Shown piece after piece: positions 17,905 to 26,526 of a stretch of 64,000 nucleotides of DNA. Below the pieces are notes generated by a model. The model was not told where the DNA came from. It was given only the letters and a program-made list of their open reading frames with translations, and made no database searches. A program made the position numbers and the translations under genes. Origin of the DNA: Vibrio kanaloae (GTDB lineage: Bacteria > Pseudomonadota > Gammaproteobacteria > Enterobacterales > Vibrionaceae); the NCBI RefSeq assembly GCF_024347535.1, contig NZ_AP025497.1, forward strand, positions 868,001 through 932,000, given 5' to 3'. Each line of letters starts with the position of its first letter. Positions within the stretch are counted from its first letter, which is position 1.

Positions 17905-18945
17905 ATGCACGTATCTAACGAACCAGAAAATCAGTCACATCTAGATTCTGTTGAGCAGCAAGTTGAGCGCTATAAACAAGTGCTCGATGTGATGCCCGCT
18001 GGTGTTATCTTGTTAGATACACATGGTGAAGTGAGAGAAGCCAACCCAGAAGCGCACCGTATTCTCAGTGTTGAGTTAGTTGGTGAGAAGTGGTTTTCGG
18101 TGATTCAAAGTGCCTTCGACCCAAAAGACGATGATGGTCATGAGATCTCATTAAAGAACGGACGAAAAGTGCGTTTAGCGATTTCAGCTTCTACGACAGG
18201 TCAACTGATATTGATTACCGACCTGACTGAGACTCGCCTATTGCAATCTCGTGTGAGTGATCTCCAGCGCTTGTCGTCGTTAGGTCGAATGGTAGCTTCG
18301 CTTGCGCATCAGGTTCGCACTCCACTTTCTAGCGCGATGCTGTATGCATCAAACCTTGCCGCGCCAAACCTACCGTCGGCAACAAAGACGCGTTTTCAAT
18401 CTAAGCTTATGGACAGGTTGCATGACTTAGAGAAGCAAGTTAATGATATGCTGTTGTTTGCTAAAGGTGGCGACAACAAAGTAGTTAAGCCATTTACTGT
18501 GGCTGAATTGATCAATGAATTCCATCCCATGGTTGAAGCGGCATTAAAAACCAACCAGATTGATTATTGCCAAGAAGTTGAAGGCGAAGAGACTCAAATG
18601 TTTGGTAATGCTAATGCGATCGCTTCGGCGTTAAGCAACTTGGTTTTGAATGCGGTTCAAATTGCTGGTAAGGAATCGCAGATTGATGTGTTTTTTAGAC
18701 CGGTAAACGGTGAACTTAAGATATCAGTACAAGACAGTGGCCCCGGTGTACCCAAGGAGCTTCAAGGTAAAATTATGGAACCCTTCTTTACCACCCGTTC
18801 TCAAGGTACAGGTTTAGGCTTAGCGGTTGTACAAATGGTATGTCGAGCCCATGAAGGCCGGCTGGAATTGATCTCAGAAGAAGGTGATGGCGCATGTTTT
18901 ACCATGTGCTTGCCACTTGAAAGAAGCGCTTCTACTGAAGACTAA
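17905..18945 (+). CDS. flrB: Flagellar sensor histidine kinase FlrB
   Basis: Soluble two-component kinase that phosphorylates FlrC. I start at 17905 (MHVSNEPENQ), with GAGG 12 bp upstream; a TTG six codons earlier is unlikely. The product is 346 residues. A PAS-like domain (about 18-110) precedes the H-box ASLAHQVRTPLSSAM with phospho-acceptor His135. A C-terminal ATPase domain has DSGPGVP and GTGLGLAVVQ. No transmembrane segment is seen, as in FleS/FlrB. flrC follows after 32 bp. Confidence 0.95.
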   Translation: MHVSNEPENQSHLDSVEQQVERYKQVLDVMPAGVILLDTHGEVREANPEAHRILSVELVGEKWFSVIQSAFDPKDDDGHEISLKNGRKVRLAISASTTGQLILITDLTETRLLQSRVSDLQRLSSLGRMVASLAHQVRTPLSSAMLYASNLAAPNLPSATKTRFQSKLMDRLHDLEKQVNDMLLFAKGGDNKVVKPFTVAELINEFHPMVEAALKTNQIDYCQEVEGEETQMFGNANAIASALSNLVLNAVQIAGKESQIDVFFRPVNGELKISVQDSGPGVPKELQGKIMEPFFTTRSQGTGLGLAVVQMVCRAHEGRLELISEEGDGACFTMCLPLERSASTED

Positions 18946-18977
18946 TAAGTTGAACTGAATTTACACTGGAGAATCCT

Positions 18978-20387
18978 ATGGCTCAAAGCAAAGTGTTAAT
19001 CGTCGAAGATGATGAAGGTCTACGCGAAGCCCTTGTCGATACTCTCGCGCTTGCTGGCTATGAATGGCTGGAAGCGGATAGTGCGGAAGATGCTCTGGTA
19101 AAATTAAAATCCAACTCTGTTGATATTGTTGTGTCTGACGTTCAAATGGCGGGCATGGGTGGTTTGGCACTATTGCGAAACATCAAGCAGCATTGGCCAA
19201 ATTTACCGGTACTGTTGATGACTGCCTATGCCAACATCGAAGATGCCGTGGCGGCAATGAAAGAGGGCGCGATCGACTATATGGCGAAGCCATTTGCGCC
19301 AGAAGTACTGCTAAACATGGTGAGCCGCTATGCTCCCGTTAAGTCGGATGACAATGGTGATGCTATCGTTGCCGATGAAAAGAGCATCAAGTTAATGATG
19401 CTGGCTGATAAAGTAGCGAAAACTGACGCCAATGTCATGGTGCTTGGGCCTAGTGGTTCTGGTAAAGAGGTGATGTCTCGTTATATTCACAATGCTTCCA
19501 GTCGTAAGGATGGACCGTTTGTCGCGATTAACTGCGCTGCGATCCCCGATAATATGTTGGAAGCGACCCTGTTTGGTTATGAAAAAGGCGCTTTTACTGG
19601 CGCTATTCAGGCGTGTCCGGGTAAATTCGAACAGGCGCAAGGTGGTACTATTTTGTTGGATGAGATCAGTGAAATGGATCTTAGCCTACAAGCGAAACTA
19701 CTGCGCGTGTTGCAAGAGCGCGAAGTTGAACGCCTAGGTAGTCGTAAGAGCATCAAGTTAGATGTTCGTGTGTTGGCGACCAGTAACCGAGATCTTAAAC
19801 AGTATGTTTCTGAAGGGAATTTTCGTGAAGATCTATACTACAGACTGAATGTTTTCCCTATTTCTTGGCCACCACTTTGTGAACGTAAAGGGGATATTGA
19901 GCCTTTAGCTAAGCATCTGATCGAGCGCCATTGCACCAAACTTGGTATGCCAGTACCGACTCTGTCAGTCAAAGCCACTAACAAACTCGTCAATTATCCG
20001 TGGCCAGGAAATGTGCGTGAATTGGATAATGTAATACAGCGTGCTCTAATATTGAGTGAGAAAGAGCATATATCTGGTGAGCATATCCTTCTTGAAGGTG
20101 TTGATTGGCAAGATGCGAGTGGTCTCCAACAAATTGTTGAAGGCAGTGATGTTATGGCGCCAGAACTTAAACCTATTTCTGAAGCAAACCCAATCAATAA
20201 AGTAGTAGCTAGTAGTGAAGGACTTGGTAATGAACTTAGAGATCAAGAGTATGCGATAATTCTTGAAACCTTGATCGCGTGTAATGGTCGACGCAAAGAT
20301 ATGGCCGAAAAACTGGGCATTAGTCCTCGTACATTGCGCTATAAGTTGGCGAAAATGCGTGATGCTGGAATAGATATCCCAAACTGA
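18978..20387 (+). CDS. flrC: Flagellar response regulator FlrC
   Basis: sigma54 activator of class III flagellar genes. The 469-residue protein has a receiver domain with acidic pair EDD at 10-12 and phospho-acceptor Asp54. A AAA+ domain follows with GPSGSGKE and GAFTGA. The Fis-type HTH is at the end (DMAEKLGISPRTLRYKLAKMRD). The ribosome site CTGGAG is 8 bp upstream. It is cotranscribed with flrB. Its likely targets in this window are the sigma54-type promoters before flgK and flagellin 1. Confidence 0.96.
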   Translation: MAQSKVLIVEDDEGLREALVDTLALAGYEWLEADSAEDALVKLKSNSVDIVVSDVQMAGMGGLALLRNIKQHWPNLPVLLMTAYANIEDAVAAMKEGAIDYMAKPFAPEVLLNMVSRYAPVKSDDNGDAIVADEKSIKLMMLADKVAKTDANVMVLGPSGSGKEVMSRYIHNASSRKDGPFVAINCAAIPDNMLEATLFGYEKGAFTGAIQACPGKFEQAQGGTILLDEISEMDLSLQAKLLRVLQEREVERLGSRKSIKLDVRVLATSNRDLKQYVSEGNFREDLYYRLNVFPISWPPLCERKGDIEPLAKHLIERHCTKLGMPVPTLSVKATNKLVNYPWPGNVRELDNVIQRALILSEKEHISGEHILLEGVDWQDASGLQQIVEGSDVMAPELKPISEANPINKVVASSEGLGNELRDQEYAIILETLIACNGRRKDMAEKLGISPRTLRYKLAKMRDAGIDIPN

Positions 20388-20448
20388 GGATAGATTAGTA
20401 GTGCCAGCTTTCTGATTGTTGTAGTACGATGTCTAGTCAAAATAATGT

Positions 20449-20465
20449 GTGGCACGCTAATTGCT
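20449..20465 (+). promoter_or_regulatory. sigma54 promoter of the fliE operon
   Basis: GTGGCACGCTAATTGCT: GG and GC at exact 10-nt spacing with a near-consensus -24 (TGGCACG) and -12 (TTGCT). It lies 55 bp before fliE. FlrA control is expected from the known class II status of fliEFGHIJ. Confidence 0.88.
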
Positions 20466-20519
20466 CAGTCAATAATACAGCGAAATAGATAGTCATAATT
20501 TTGACTCCTGAGGTGGTAG

Positions 20520-20831
20520 ATGAAAATAGATGGTTTACAAGGCGAAATGCAGGCAATGATGGTTGAAGCTGCTAGCGCGCGTCCTACAGTAACAGGGCAA
20601 GCGGTCGGTGCAGATTTTGGCAACATGCTTACGAAAGCCATCAATAATGTGAACTCATTACAAAAGACCTCAGGTAATCTTCAAGCACGTTTTGATAGTG
20701 GTGACCAAAGCGTGTCTCTATCCGATGTGATGATTGCTCGTAATAAATCTAGTGTGGCTTTTGAGGCGACGATCCAAATTAGAAATAAATTGGTCGAATC
20801 GTACAAAGAGCTGATGAATATGCCGGTATAA
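20520..20831 (+). CDS. fliE: MS ring-rod junction protein FliE
   Basis: Small axial protein linking the FliF ring to the rod. It has 103 residues, the usual size, with C-terminal helix SLSDVMIARNKSSVAFEATIQIRNKLVESYKELMNMPV, the FliE signature. GAGGTGG precedes the ATG. It is first in the fliEFGHIJ operon behind a sigma54-type promoter. Confidence 0.95.
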   Translation: MKIDGLQGEMQAMMVEAASARPTVTGQAVGADFGNMLTKAINNVNSLQKTSGNLQARFDSGDQSVSLSDVMIARNKSSVAFEATIQIRNKLVESYKELMNMPV

Positions 20832-20847
20832 TTTAGGTAGTTAAATA

Positions 20848-22590
20848 GTGGCAGATAATAGTCAAACAACAGATTTAACCGTAAACGATAGTAACGATCA
20901 CGCACTTATTGCAGGTTCTGAGCTTGACGGAGAAGGGCAAAACCCCGATCTGGGTGAACGCAGTTCATCGAAATTCGATATGGCCGTGGGCGATCTCGAT
21001 TTACTTCGTCAGGTTGTATTAGTTCTTTCCATCTCTATTTGTGTAGCGCTTATTGTTATGCTTTTTTTCTGGGTAAAAGAGCCAGAAATGCGTCCATTAG
21101 GGGCTTACGAAACAGAAGAGTTGATCCCCGTTCTGGATTACTTAGATCTGCAAAAGATCGAGTACTCTCTTGAAGGCAACACTATCTCTGTTCCTGCCAG
21201 CGAGTACAACTCTCTGAAGTTGAATATGGTTCGAGCTGGTTTGAACCAAGAGCGAAACGCGGGTGATGACATTCTCATGCAAGATATGGGTTTTGGTGTG
21301 TCACAACGTTTGGAGCAAGAGCGCCTTAAGTTAAGCCGTGAAAGACAGCTTGCGAAAGCCATTGAACAGATGAAACAGGTTCGTAAAGCACAGGTTTTAT
21401 TGGCCTTGCCAAAGCAAAGTGTGTTCGTGCGTCACAATCAAGAAGCCTCTGCTTCTGTATTCCTAACTCTTAAAACGGGCACCAACCTTAAGCAGCAAGA
21501 GGTGGATTCTGTTGTGGATATGGTGGCGAGTGCCGTTCCGGGAATGAAAACCTCACGTATTACCGTAACCGATCAGCATGGTCGATTGTTGAGCTCAGGC
21601 TCTCAAGACCCTATGTCAGCGGCGCGTCGTAAAGAACATGAATTAGAGCGTAACCAAGAGCAAGCGCTGCGTGAAAAAATTGACTCTATTCTGATTCCTA
21701 TTCTTGGGTTTGGTAACTATACCGCTCAGGTGGATATTCAGCTCGATTTTAGTGCGGTGGAGCAAACGAGAAAACGTTTTGATCCAAATACCCCCGCGAC
21801 TCGAAGTGAGTACACGCTAGAAGACTACAATAATGGCAATACGGTTGCCGGAATTCCAGGTGCTTTGAGTAATCAGCCACCTGCTGATGCCTCAATTCCA
21901 CAAGATGTTGCCCAAATGAAAGATGGTTCTTTGACGGGCCAAGGTTCGGTTCATAAAGAAGCGACCCGAAACTTCGAGTTAGACACAACCATTAGCCACG
22001 AACGTAAACAGAGTGGAACGGTTAACCGTCAGACAGTATCTGTCGCGATAAAAGACCGTCAATCATTGAATCCAGATACGGGTGAAGTGGTCCACACGCC
22101 AATCCCTGTGAGCGAGATCAACGCGATTCGCCAGGTTTTGATTGGCACTGTGGGTTTTGATGAAACCCGTGGCGATTTGCTCAACGTATTAAGCATGCAG
22201 TTTGCACCACAAGTCACTGACATTGTCCCAGATGTCCCAATTTGGGAGCATCCAAACTTTAATGATTGGGTACGTTGGTTCGCAAGTGCGTTGGTCATCA
22301 TTGTGGTGGTGTTGGTGCTTGTTCGTCCAGCAATGAAAAAACTGCTTAATCCTGCAGCGGACAACGATGAACAGATGTATGGTCCTGACGGTATGCCAAT
22401 TGGTGCTGATGGCGAAACCAGCTTAATTGGTGGAGATATCGAAGGTGGCGAACTGTTTGAGTTTGGTTCAAGTATTGACTTACCAAACCTTCATAAAGAC
22501 GAAGACGTGCTGAAAGCAGTGCGTGCACTCGTAGCGAATGAACCAGAGCTAGCAGCTCAAGTAGTTAAAAATTGGATGGTAGATGGCTAA
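20848..22590 (+). CDS. fliF: Flagellar MS-ring protein FliF
   Basis: Inner-membrane scaffold of the basal body. GTG start at 20848 (MADNSQTTD), 16 bp after fliE. In 580 residues there is a first membrane segment near 53-72 (VVLVLSISICVALIVMLFFWV) and periplasmic ring-building motifs (SVFVRHNQEASASVFLTLK). A second membrane segment lies near 475-495 (WFASALVIIVVVLVLV). The cytoplasmic C terminus DEDVLKAVRALVANEPELAAQVVKNWM docks FliG. Overlaps fliG by 8 bp. Confidence 0.97.
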   Translation: MADNSQTTDLTVNDSNDHALIAGSELDGEGQNPDLGERSSSKFDMAVGDLDLLRQVVLVLSISICVALIVMLFFWVKEPEMRPLGAYETEELIPVLDYLDLQKIEYSLEGNTISVPASEYNSLKLNMVRAGLNQERNAGDDILMQDMGFGVSQRLEQERLKLSRERQLAKAIEQMKQVRKAQVLLALPKQSVFVRHNQEASASVFLTLKTGTNLKQQEVDSVVDMVASAVPGMKTSRITVTDQHGRLLSSGSQDPMSAARRKEHELERNQEQALREKIDSILIPILGFGNYTAQVDIQLDFSAVEQTRKRFDPNTPATRSEYTLEDYNNGNTVAGIPGALSNQPPADASIPQDVAQMKDGSLTGQGSVHKEATRNFELDTTISHERKQSGTVNRQTVSVAIKDRQSLNPDTGEVVHTPIPVSEINAIRQVLIGTVGFDETRGDLLNVLSMQFAPQVTDIVPDVPIWEHPNFNDWVRWFASALVIIVVVLVLVRPAMKKLLNPAADNDEQMYGPDGMPIGADGETSLIGGDIEGGELFEFGSSIDLPNLHKDEDVLKAVRALVANEPELAAQVVKNWMVDG

Positions 22591-23644
22591 CGAAATAGCT
22601 CCACAACAAACGGAAGGCGGTGAAGTGCTTGATGTCTCTAGCGTGGATATCGACTCTATCTCAGGCGATGAACGCGCTGCGATCTTATTGCTAAGTTTAA
22701 ATGAAGAAGATGCTGCTGGCATTATTCGTCACCTAGAGCCAAAGCAGGTTCAGCGTGTGGGTAGTGCGATGGCGCGAGCTACAGACCTATCCCAAGAGAA
22801 AGTAGGCGCAGTGCACCGTGCTTTCTTGGATGATATTCAGAAGTATACCAACATTGGTATGGGCAGCGAAGACTTCATGCGTAATGCGCTGGTGGCTGCC
22901 CTTGGTGAAGATAAGGCGAATAACCTTGTTGACCAAATCCTCCTCGGCACAGGTTCGAAAGGTTTGGATTCGCTTAAGTGGATGGATCCTCGTCAGGTGG
23001 CGAGCATTATCATCAACGAGCACCCTCAAATTCAAACCATTGTGTTGTCGTACCTCGATTCTGACCAATCGGCAGAAATATTGTCTCAGTTCCCAGAACG
23101 CGTTCGTCTGGATCTGATGATGCGTATTGCCAACCTTGAAGAAGTACAACCTTCGGCGCTTGCTGAACTGAACGAAATCATGGAGAAACAGTTCGCGGGT
23201 CAAGCGGGTGCTCAAGCTGCCAAAATTGGTGGCCTGAAAGCCGCGGCTGAGATCATGAACTACATGGACAACAACGTGGAAGGCGTCTTGATGGATCAAA
23301 TCCGTGACCAAGACGAAGACATGGCAACGCAGATTCAAGATTTGATGTTTGTCTTTGAAAACCTTATTGAAGTTGATGATCAAGGTGTCCAGAGGTTGCT
23401 GCGTGATGTTCCACAAGACGTTCTACAGAAAGCCCTTAAGGGCGCTGATGAAGGTTTACGTGAGAAGATCTTCAAGAACATGTCGAAACGTGCAGCAGAT
23501 ATGATGAGAGACGATATTGAGGCGATGCCGCCAGTGAAAGTTTCTGACGTTGAAGCGGCTCAGAAAGAGATTTTGGGGATTGCTAGGAAAATGGCAGACA
23601 GTGGCGAGATTATGCTGTCTGGTGGCGCCGACGAGTTCCTTTAA
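22583..23644 (+). CDS. fliG: Flagellar motor switch protein FliG
   Basis: Rotor torque and switch subunit binding FliF, FliM and the stator. The 353-residue length is normal. The middle-domain EHPQ motif (IINEHPQIQTIVLSYL, about 143-158) contacts FliM. The C-terminal charged helix region has VDDQGVQRLLRDVPQDVLQKALKGAD. It overlaps the end of fliF, giving translational coupling. A strong terminator follows although fliHIJ continue the operon, so expression may step down after fliG. Confidence 0.97.
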   Translation: MANEIAPQQTEGGEVLDVSSVDIDSISGDERAAILLLSLNEEDAAGIIRHLEPKQVQRVGSAMARATDLSQEKVGAVHRAFLDDIQKYTNIGMGSEDFMRNALVAALGEDKANNLVDQILLGTGSKGLDSLKWMDPRQVASIIINEHPQIQTIVLSYLDSDQSAEILSQFPERVRLDLMMRIANLEEVQPSALAELNEIMEKQFAGQAGAQAAKIGGLKAAAEIMNYMDNNVEGVLMDQIRDQDEDMATQIQDLMFVFENLIEVDDQGVQRLLRDVPQDVLQKALKGADEGLREKIFKNMSKRAADMMRDDIEAMPPVKVSDVEAAQKEILGIARKMADSGEIMLSGGADEFL

Positions 23645-23656
23645 TACAGAAACCTC

Positions 23657-23684
23657 AAAGCCCCACACTGCTGGGGCTTTTTTT
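23657..23684 (+). terminator. Rho-independent terminator after fliG
   Basis: AAAGCCCC pairs with GGGGCTTT (8-nt loop), followed by a run of T. It lies in the middle of the usual fliEFGHIJ operon, so it may be partly read through, or fliH has an additional promoter in 23685-23767. Confidence 0.88.
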
Positions 23685-23767
23685 ATCCAATCTCGAACCA
23701 TAAATTAATGAAGTTTAACTGCTTGAATTTACAATGCAGTTTGACTTACTCATAGATAGGTACTGAT

Positions 23768-24568
23768 ATGTCAGGTGATAGAAAACGCGGCTTCCTTCGC
23801 CCTGAAGAAGATAATACGGTTGCCCAACCTCAGAAATGGGGGCTGCCTGACTACACCTCTGATGTGAGCAAACAAGCTAAAGAAACCGCCTTTAACTACG
23901 ACCCTAGTTGGATGCCAACGGTTGAAGAAGCCATTGAAGATGAAGAGCTGGTTCTGACTGAAGAGCAAATAGAGCTGATTAAACAAGGCGCTTTTCAGGA
24001 AGGACTGCATCAAGGCCAAGAGGCGGGCTTTAAGCAAGGCTATGAAAAAGGAAAAGAAGAAGGTTTTGCCGCAGGTCATGAAGAAGGCAACGAAGCCGGG
24101 AAGCTTGAAGGCGTAACCGCGGGTCAAGAGTACATTCAACAGCAGGTGGCCGTCTTCATGGGGCTGGCAAACCAGTTCGCTCAACCGTTAGAGCTAATGA
24201 ACGCTCAGGTGGAGAAACAATTGGTCGACATGGTACTTACCATGGTCAAAGAAGTGGTTCATGTTGAAGTGCAAACCAATCCACAAATCATATTAGATAC
24301 CGTCAAAGAATCGGTAGAGTCATTGCCGATCTCTGGTCACGCGATCACATTGAAGCTTAACCCTGAAGACGTCGCGATTATTCGCTCTGCGTATGGCGAG
24401 ACTGAATTGGATTGCCGTAATTGGACGCTGGTGGCAGAGCCTGCACTCAATCGTGGTGACGTACAAATCGAAGCGGGTGAGTCGAGTGTTAATTACCGCA
24501 TGGAAGAGCGTGTGAAGAACGTGCTTCATAGTTTCTGCGGCGTAAACCGTCACCAAGGCCATGAGTAA
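23768..24568 (+). CDS. fliH: Flagellar export ATPase regulator FliH
   Basis: Cytoplasmic regulator that holds FliI ATPase and links it to the C ring through FliN. The 266-residue product has the glycine-repeat helix typical of FliH ([38 protein letters not shown], about 78-116). A stalk and the C-terminal FliI-binding domain follow. Preceded by a 123-bp gap with the fliG terminator. Its stop overlaps the fliI start by one base (TAATG). Confidence 0.93.
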   Translation: MSGDRKRGFLRPEEDNTVAQPQKWGLPDYTSDVSKQAKETAFNYDPSWMPTVEEAIEDEELVLTEEQIELIKQGAFQEGLHQGQEAGFKQGYEKGKEEGFAAGHEEGNEAGKLEGVTAGQEYIQQQVAVFMGLANQFAQPLELMNAQVEKQLVDMVLTMVKEVVHVEVQTNPQIILDTVKESVESLPISGHAITLKLNPEDVAIIRSAYGETELDCRNWTLVAEPALNRGDVQIEAGESSVNYRMEERVKNVLHSFCGVNRHQGHE

Positions 24569-25887
24569 TGCTTGAGTTAGCGAACCGTCTTAGCCAATAC
24601 AAAGTCGAAGGGCTAAAATCGCGACCAATTGCATCAGGTAAGTTAGTACGAGTAATTGGCTTAACGCTGGAAGCGACGGGCTGTAAAGCACCCATCGGCA
24701 GCCTGTGTTTAGTTGAAACCATGTCTGGTCATATGGAAGCAGAAGTGGTCGGCTTCTCTGGCGATAATCTATTTTTGATGCCAAGTGAGCAAATCACTGG
24801 GATATTACCTGGCGCTCGTGTCACGCCAATGACCTCAGAGAGCGGTATTCCGGTTGGGATGGAGTTGCTTGGTCGAGTGATCGATGGTGTCGGTAATCCA
24901 CTCGACGGGCTAGGTCCAATTTATACTGAGCAACGCGCTTCATTTAATGCTGAGCCAATCAACCCTCTAGCTCGTAAACCGATTTCTGAACCACTTGATG
25001 TAGGATTAAAAGCCATTAATGGTTTGCTCACGGTGGGGAAAGGGCAGCGTATCGGCCTATTTGCGGGTTCTGGTGTGGGTAAGTCGGTTACGCTCGGCAT
25101 GATGACTCGAGGCACAACGGCACAAGTGGTGGTAGTCGGGCTAATTGGTGAGCGTGGACGAGAAGTTAAAGAATTTATTGAAGAGATTCTTGGTGAAGAT
25201 GGCCGTAAACGTTCGGTTGTTGTTGCCGCTCCTGCAGATTCATCACCATTGATGCGTTTAAAAGGCTGTCAAACCGCGTTGGCTGTCGCCGAGTACTTCC
25301 GAGACCAAGGTTTAGATGTTCTGTTACTAATGGATTCATTGACCCGTTTTGCTCAGGCTCAGCGTGAAATTGCTCTGTCTGTGGGTGAGCCACCAGCAAC
25401 CAAAGGTTATCCGCCATCAGTCTTCGCTAAGCTTCCTGCGCTGGTGGAACGAGCAGGTAACGGCAATGATGAACAAGGTTCAATTACCGCTTTCTTTACC
25501 GTGTTAACCGAAGGCGATGACTTACAAGATCCGATTGCGGATGCGTCGCGAGCGATTCTCGATGGTCACGTTGTGTTGTCGCGTGAGATGGCCGATGCCG
25601 GTCATTATCCTGCGATTGATGTTGAGAAATCCGTCAGTCGTGTTATGCCGCAAATTACCACTGAAGAACATGTCTTGATGTCGAAAGCGGTAAGGCAAGT
25701 GCTGTCTATCTGCCGTAAAAACCAAGATTTGGTGTCGATTGGTGCATACAAGCCAGGAACGGATCCAGCAATCGATAGTGCCTTCACGTTGAAACCAAAA
25801 CTGGATGAGTACTTGCAGCAGAAGATGAAAGAAACTGTCCCATACGACATGTGCGTCAACATGTTGAAACATGTATTGGGTGGCTAA
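24568..25887 (+). CDS. fliI: Flagellum-specific ATPase FliI
   Basis: Type III export ATPase, related to F1-beta. The 439-residue protein has P-loop [11 protein letters not shown] near 165-175. It also has the Walker B-like [20 protein letters not shown] and [18 protein letters not shown]. It starts on the last base of the fliH stop codon. fliJ follows after 19 bp. Confidence 0.97.
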   Translation: MLELANRLSQYKVEGLKSRPIASGKLVRVIGLTLEATGCKAPIGSLCLVETMSGHMEAEVVGFSGDNLFLMPSEQITGILPGARVTPMTSESGIPVGMELLGRVIDGVGNPLDGLGPIYTEQRASFNAEPINPLARKPISEPLDVGLKAINGLLTVGKGQRIGLFAGSGVGKSVTLGMMTRGTTAQVVVVGLIGERGREVKEFIEEILGEDGRKRSVVVAAPADSSPLMRLKGCQTALAVAEYFRDQGLDVLLLMDSLTRFAQAQREIALSVGEPPATKGYPPSVFAKLPALVERAGNGNDEQGSITAFFTVLTEGDDLQDPIADASRAILDGHVVLSREMADAGHYPAIDVEKSVSRVMPQITTEEHVLMSKAVRQVLSICRKNQDLVSIGAYKPGTDPAIDSAFTLKPKLDEYLQQKMKETVPYDMCVNMLKHVLGG

Positions 25888-25906
25888 CGAGTGAATAAGG
25901 TTAGTC

Positions 25907-26344
25907 ATGGATAACGCATTAGAATTTTTGCTCGATCAAGCCAAAGATCAAGAGAACCAAGCTGTACTTGCGCTCAACAAAGCGAACTCGGAGCTGCAAG
26001 GTTACTATGAGCAAGTTGCGCAGATTGAAAAGTATCGACTGGATTACTGTCAGCAGCTCGTTGACCGCGGTAAGGCAGGCTTAACGGCGAGCCAATATGG
26101 TCACTTGAACCGCTTCTTAACTCAGTTGGATGAGACATTATCCAAACAGAGAGAAGCCGAGCACCACTTTAAAAATCAAGTCGATAACTGCCAAAACTAC
26201 TGGATGGAGTTACGCAAAAAACGTAAATCCTACGAGTGGTTGATGGAGAAAAAGCAGAAAGAGAAAGCAAAGCTGCAAGATCAAAGAGAACAAAAGCAAA
26301 TGGATGAGTTCTCGACTCTGTTATACAGCCGAAAGAAGATGTGA
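25907..26344 (+). CDS. fliJ: Flagellar export chaperone FliJ
   Basis: Small coiled-coil stalk protein of the FliH-FliI-FliJ ATPase complex and general export chaperone. It has 145 residues, is charged and almost wholly helical, and ends in a Lys/Glu/Gln-rich tail (KKRKSYEWLMEKKQKEKAKLQDQREQKQ). The call rests on size, coiled coil and position. It closes the fliE-J block; a 182-bp gap with a sigma54-type site follows. Confidence 0.93.
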   Translation: MDNALEFLLDQAKDQENQAVLALNKANSELQGYYEQVAQIEKYRLDYCQQLVDRGKAGLTASQYGHLNRFLTQLDETLSKQREAEHHFKNQVDNCQNYWMELRKKRKSYEWLMEKKQKEKAKLQDQREQKQMDEFSTLLYSRKKM

Positions 26345-26526
26345 TCCTAAGCCACGAATGACGTAAGTGCTGTTCTCGATATTGTGAGAACTGAACTTAT
26401 AGGCATGTTTCTTGCTCCGTTTTATATAAAATTGCGCGTTATGCCCACCAAAGGCATGAAAAGCATCCGACTTTCTTTTTGTTGTCTGATTCATGGCAGC
26501 AAAGCTAGTAGATAGAGCTTGTATAT
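26345..26526 (+). promoter_or_regulatory. fliJ-fliK intergenic region with sigma54 promoter
   Basis: At 26401-26416, AGGCATGTTTCTTGCT keeps GG and GC at 10-nt spacing, a good sigma54 site about 110 bp before fliK. A hairpin GTTCTC/GAGAAC (26372-26391) lies upstream, and ATGCC/GGCAT (26441-26457) lies in the leader. This implies a separate fliK-flhB class II operon. Confidence 0.65.

Noticed and set aside
22787..23416. A 209-codon antisense open frame inside fliG
   Set aside because: It mirrors the codon structure of fliG, lacks a ribosome site and has no family features; a shadow frame.
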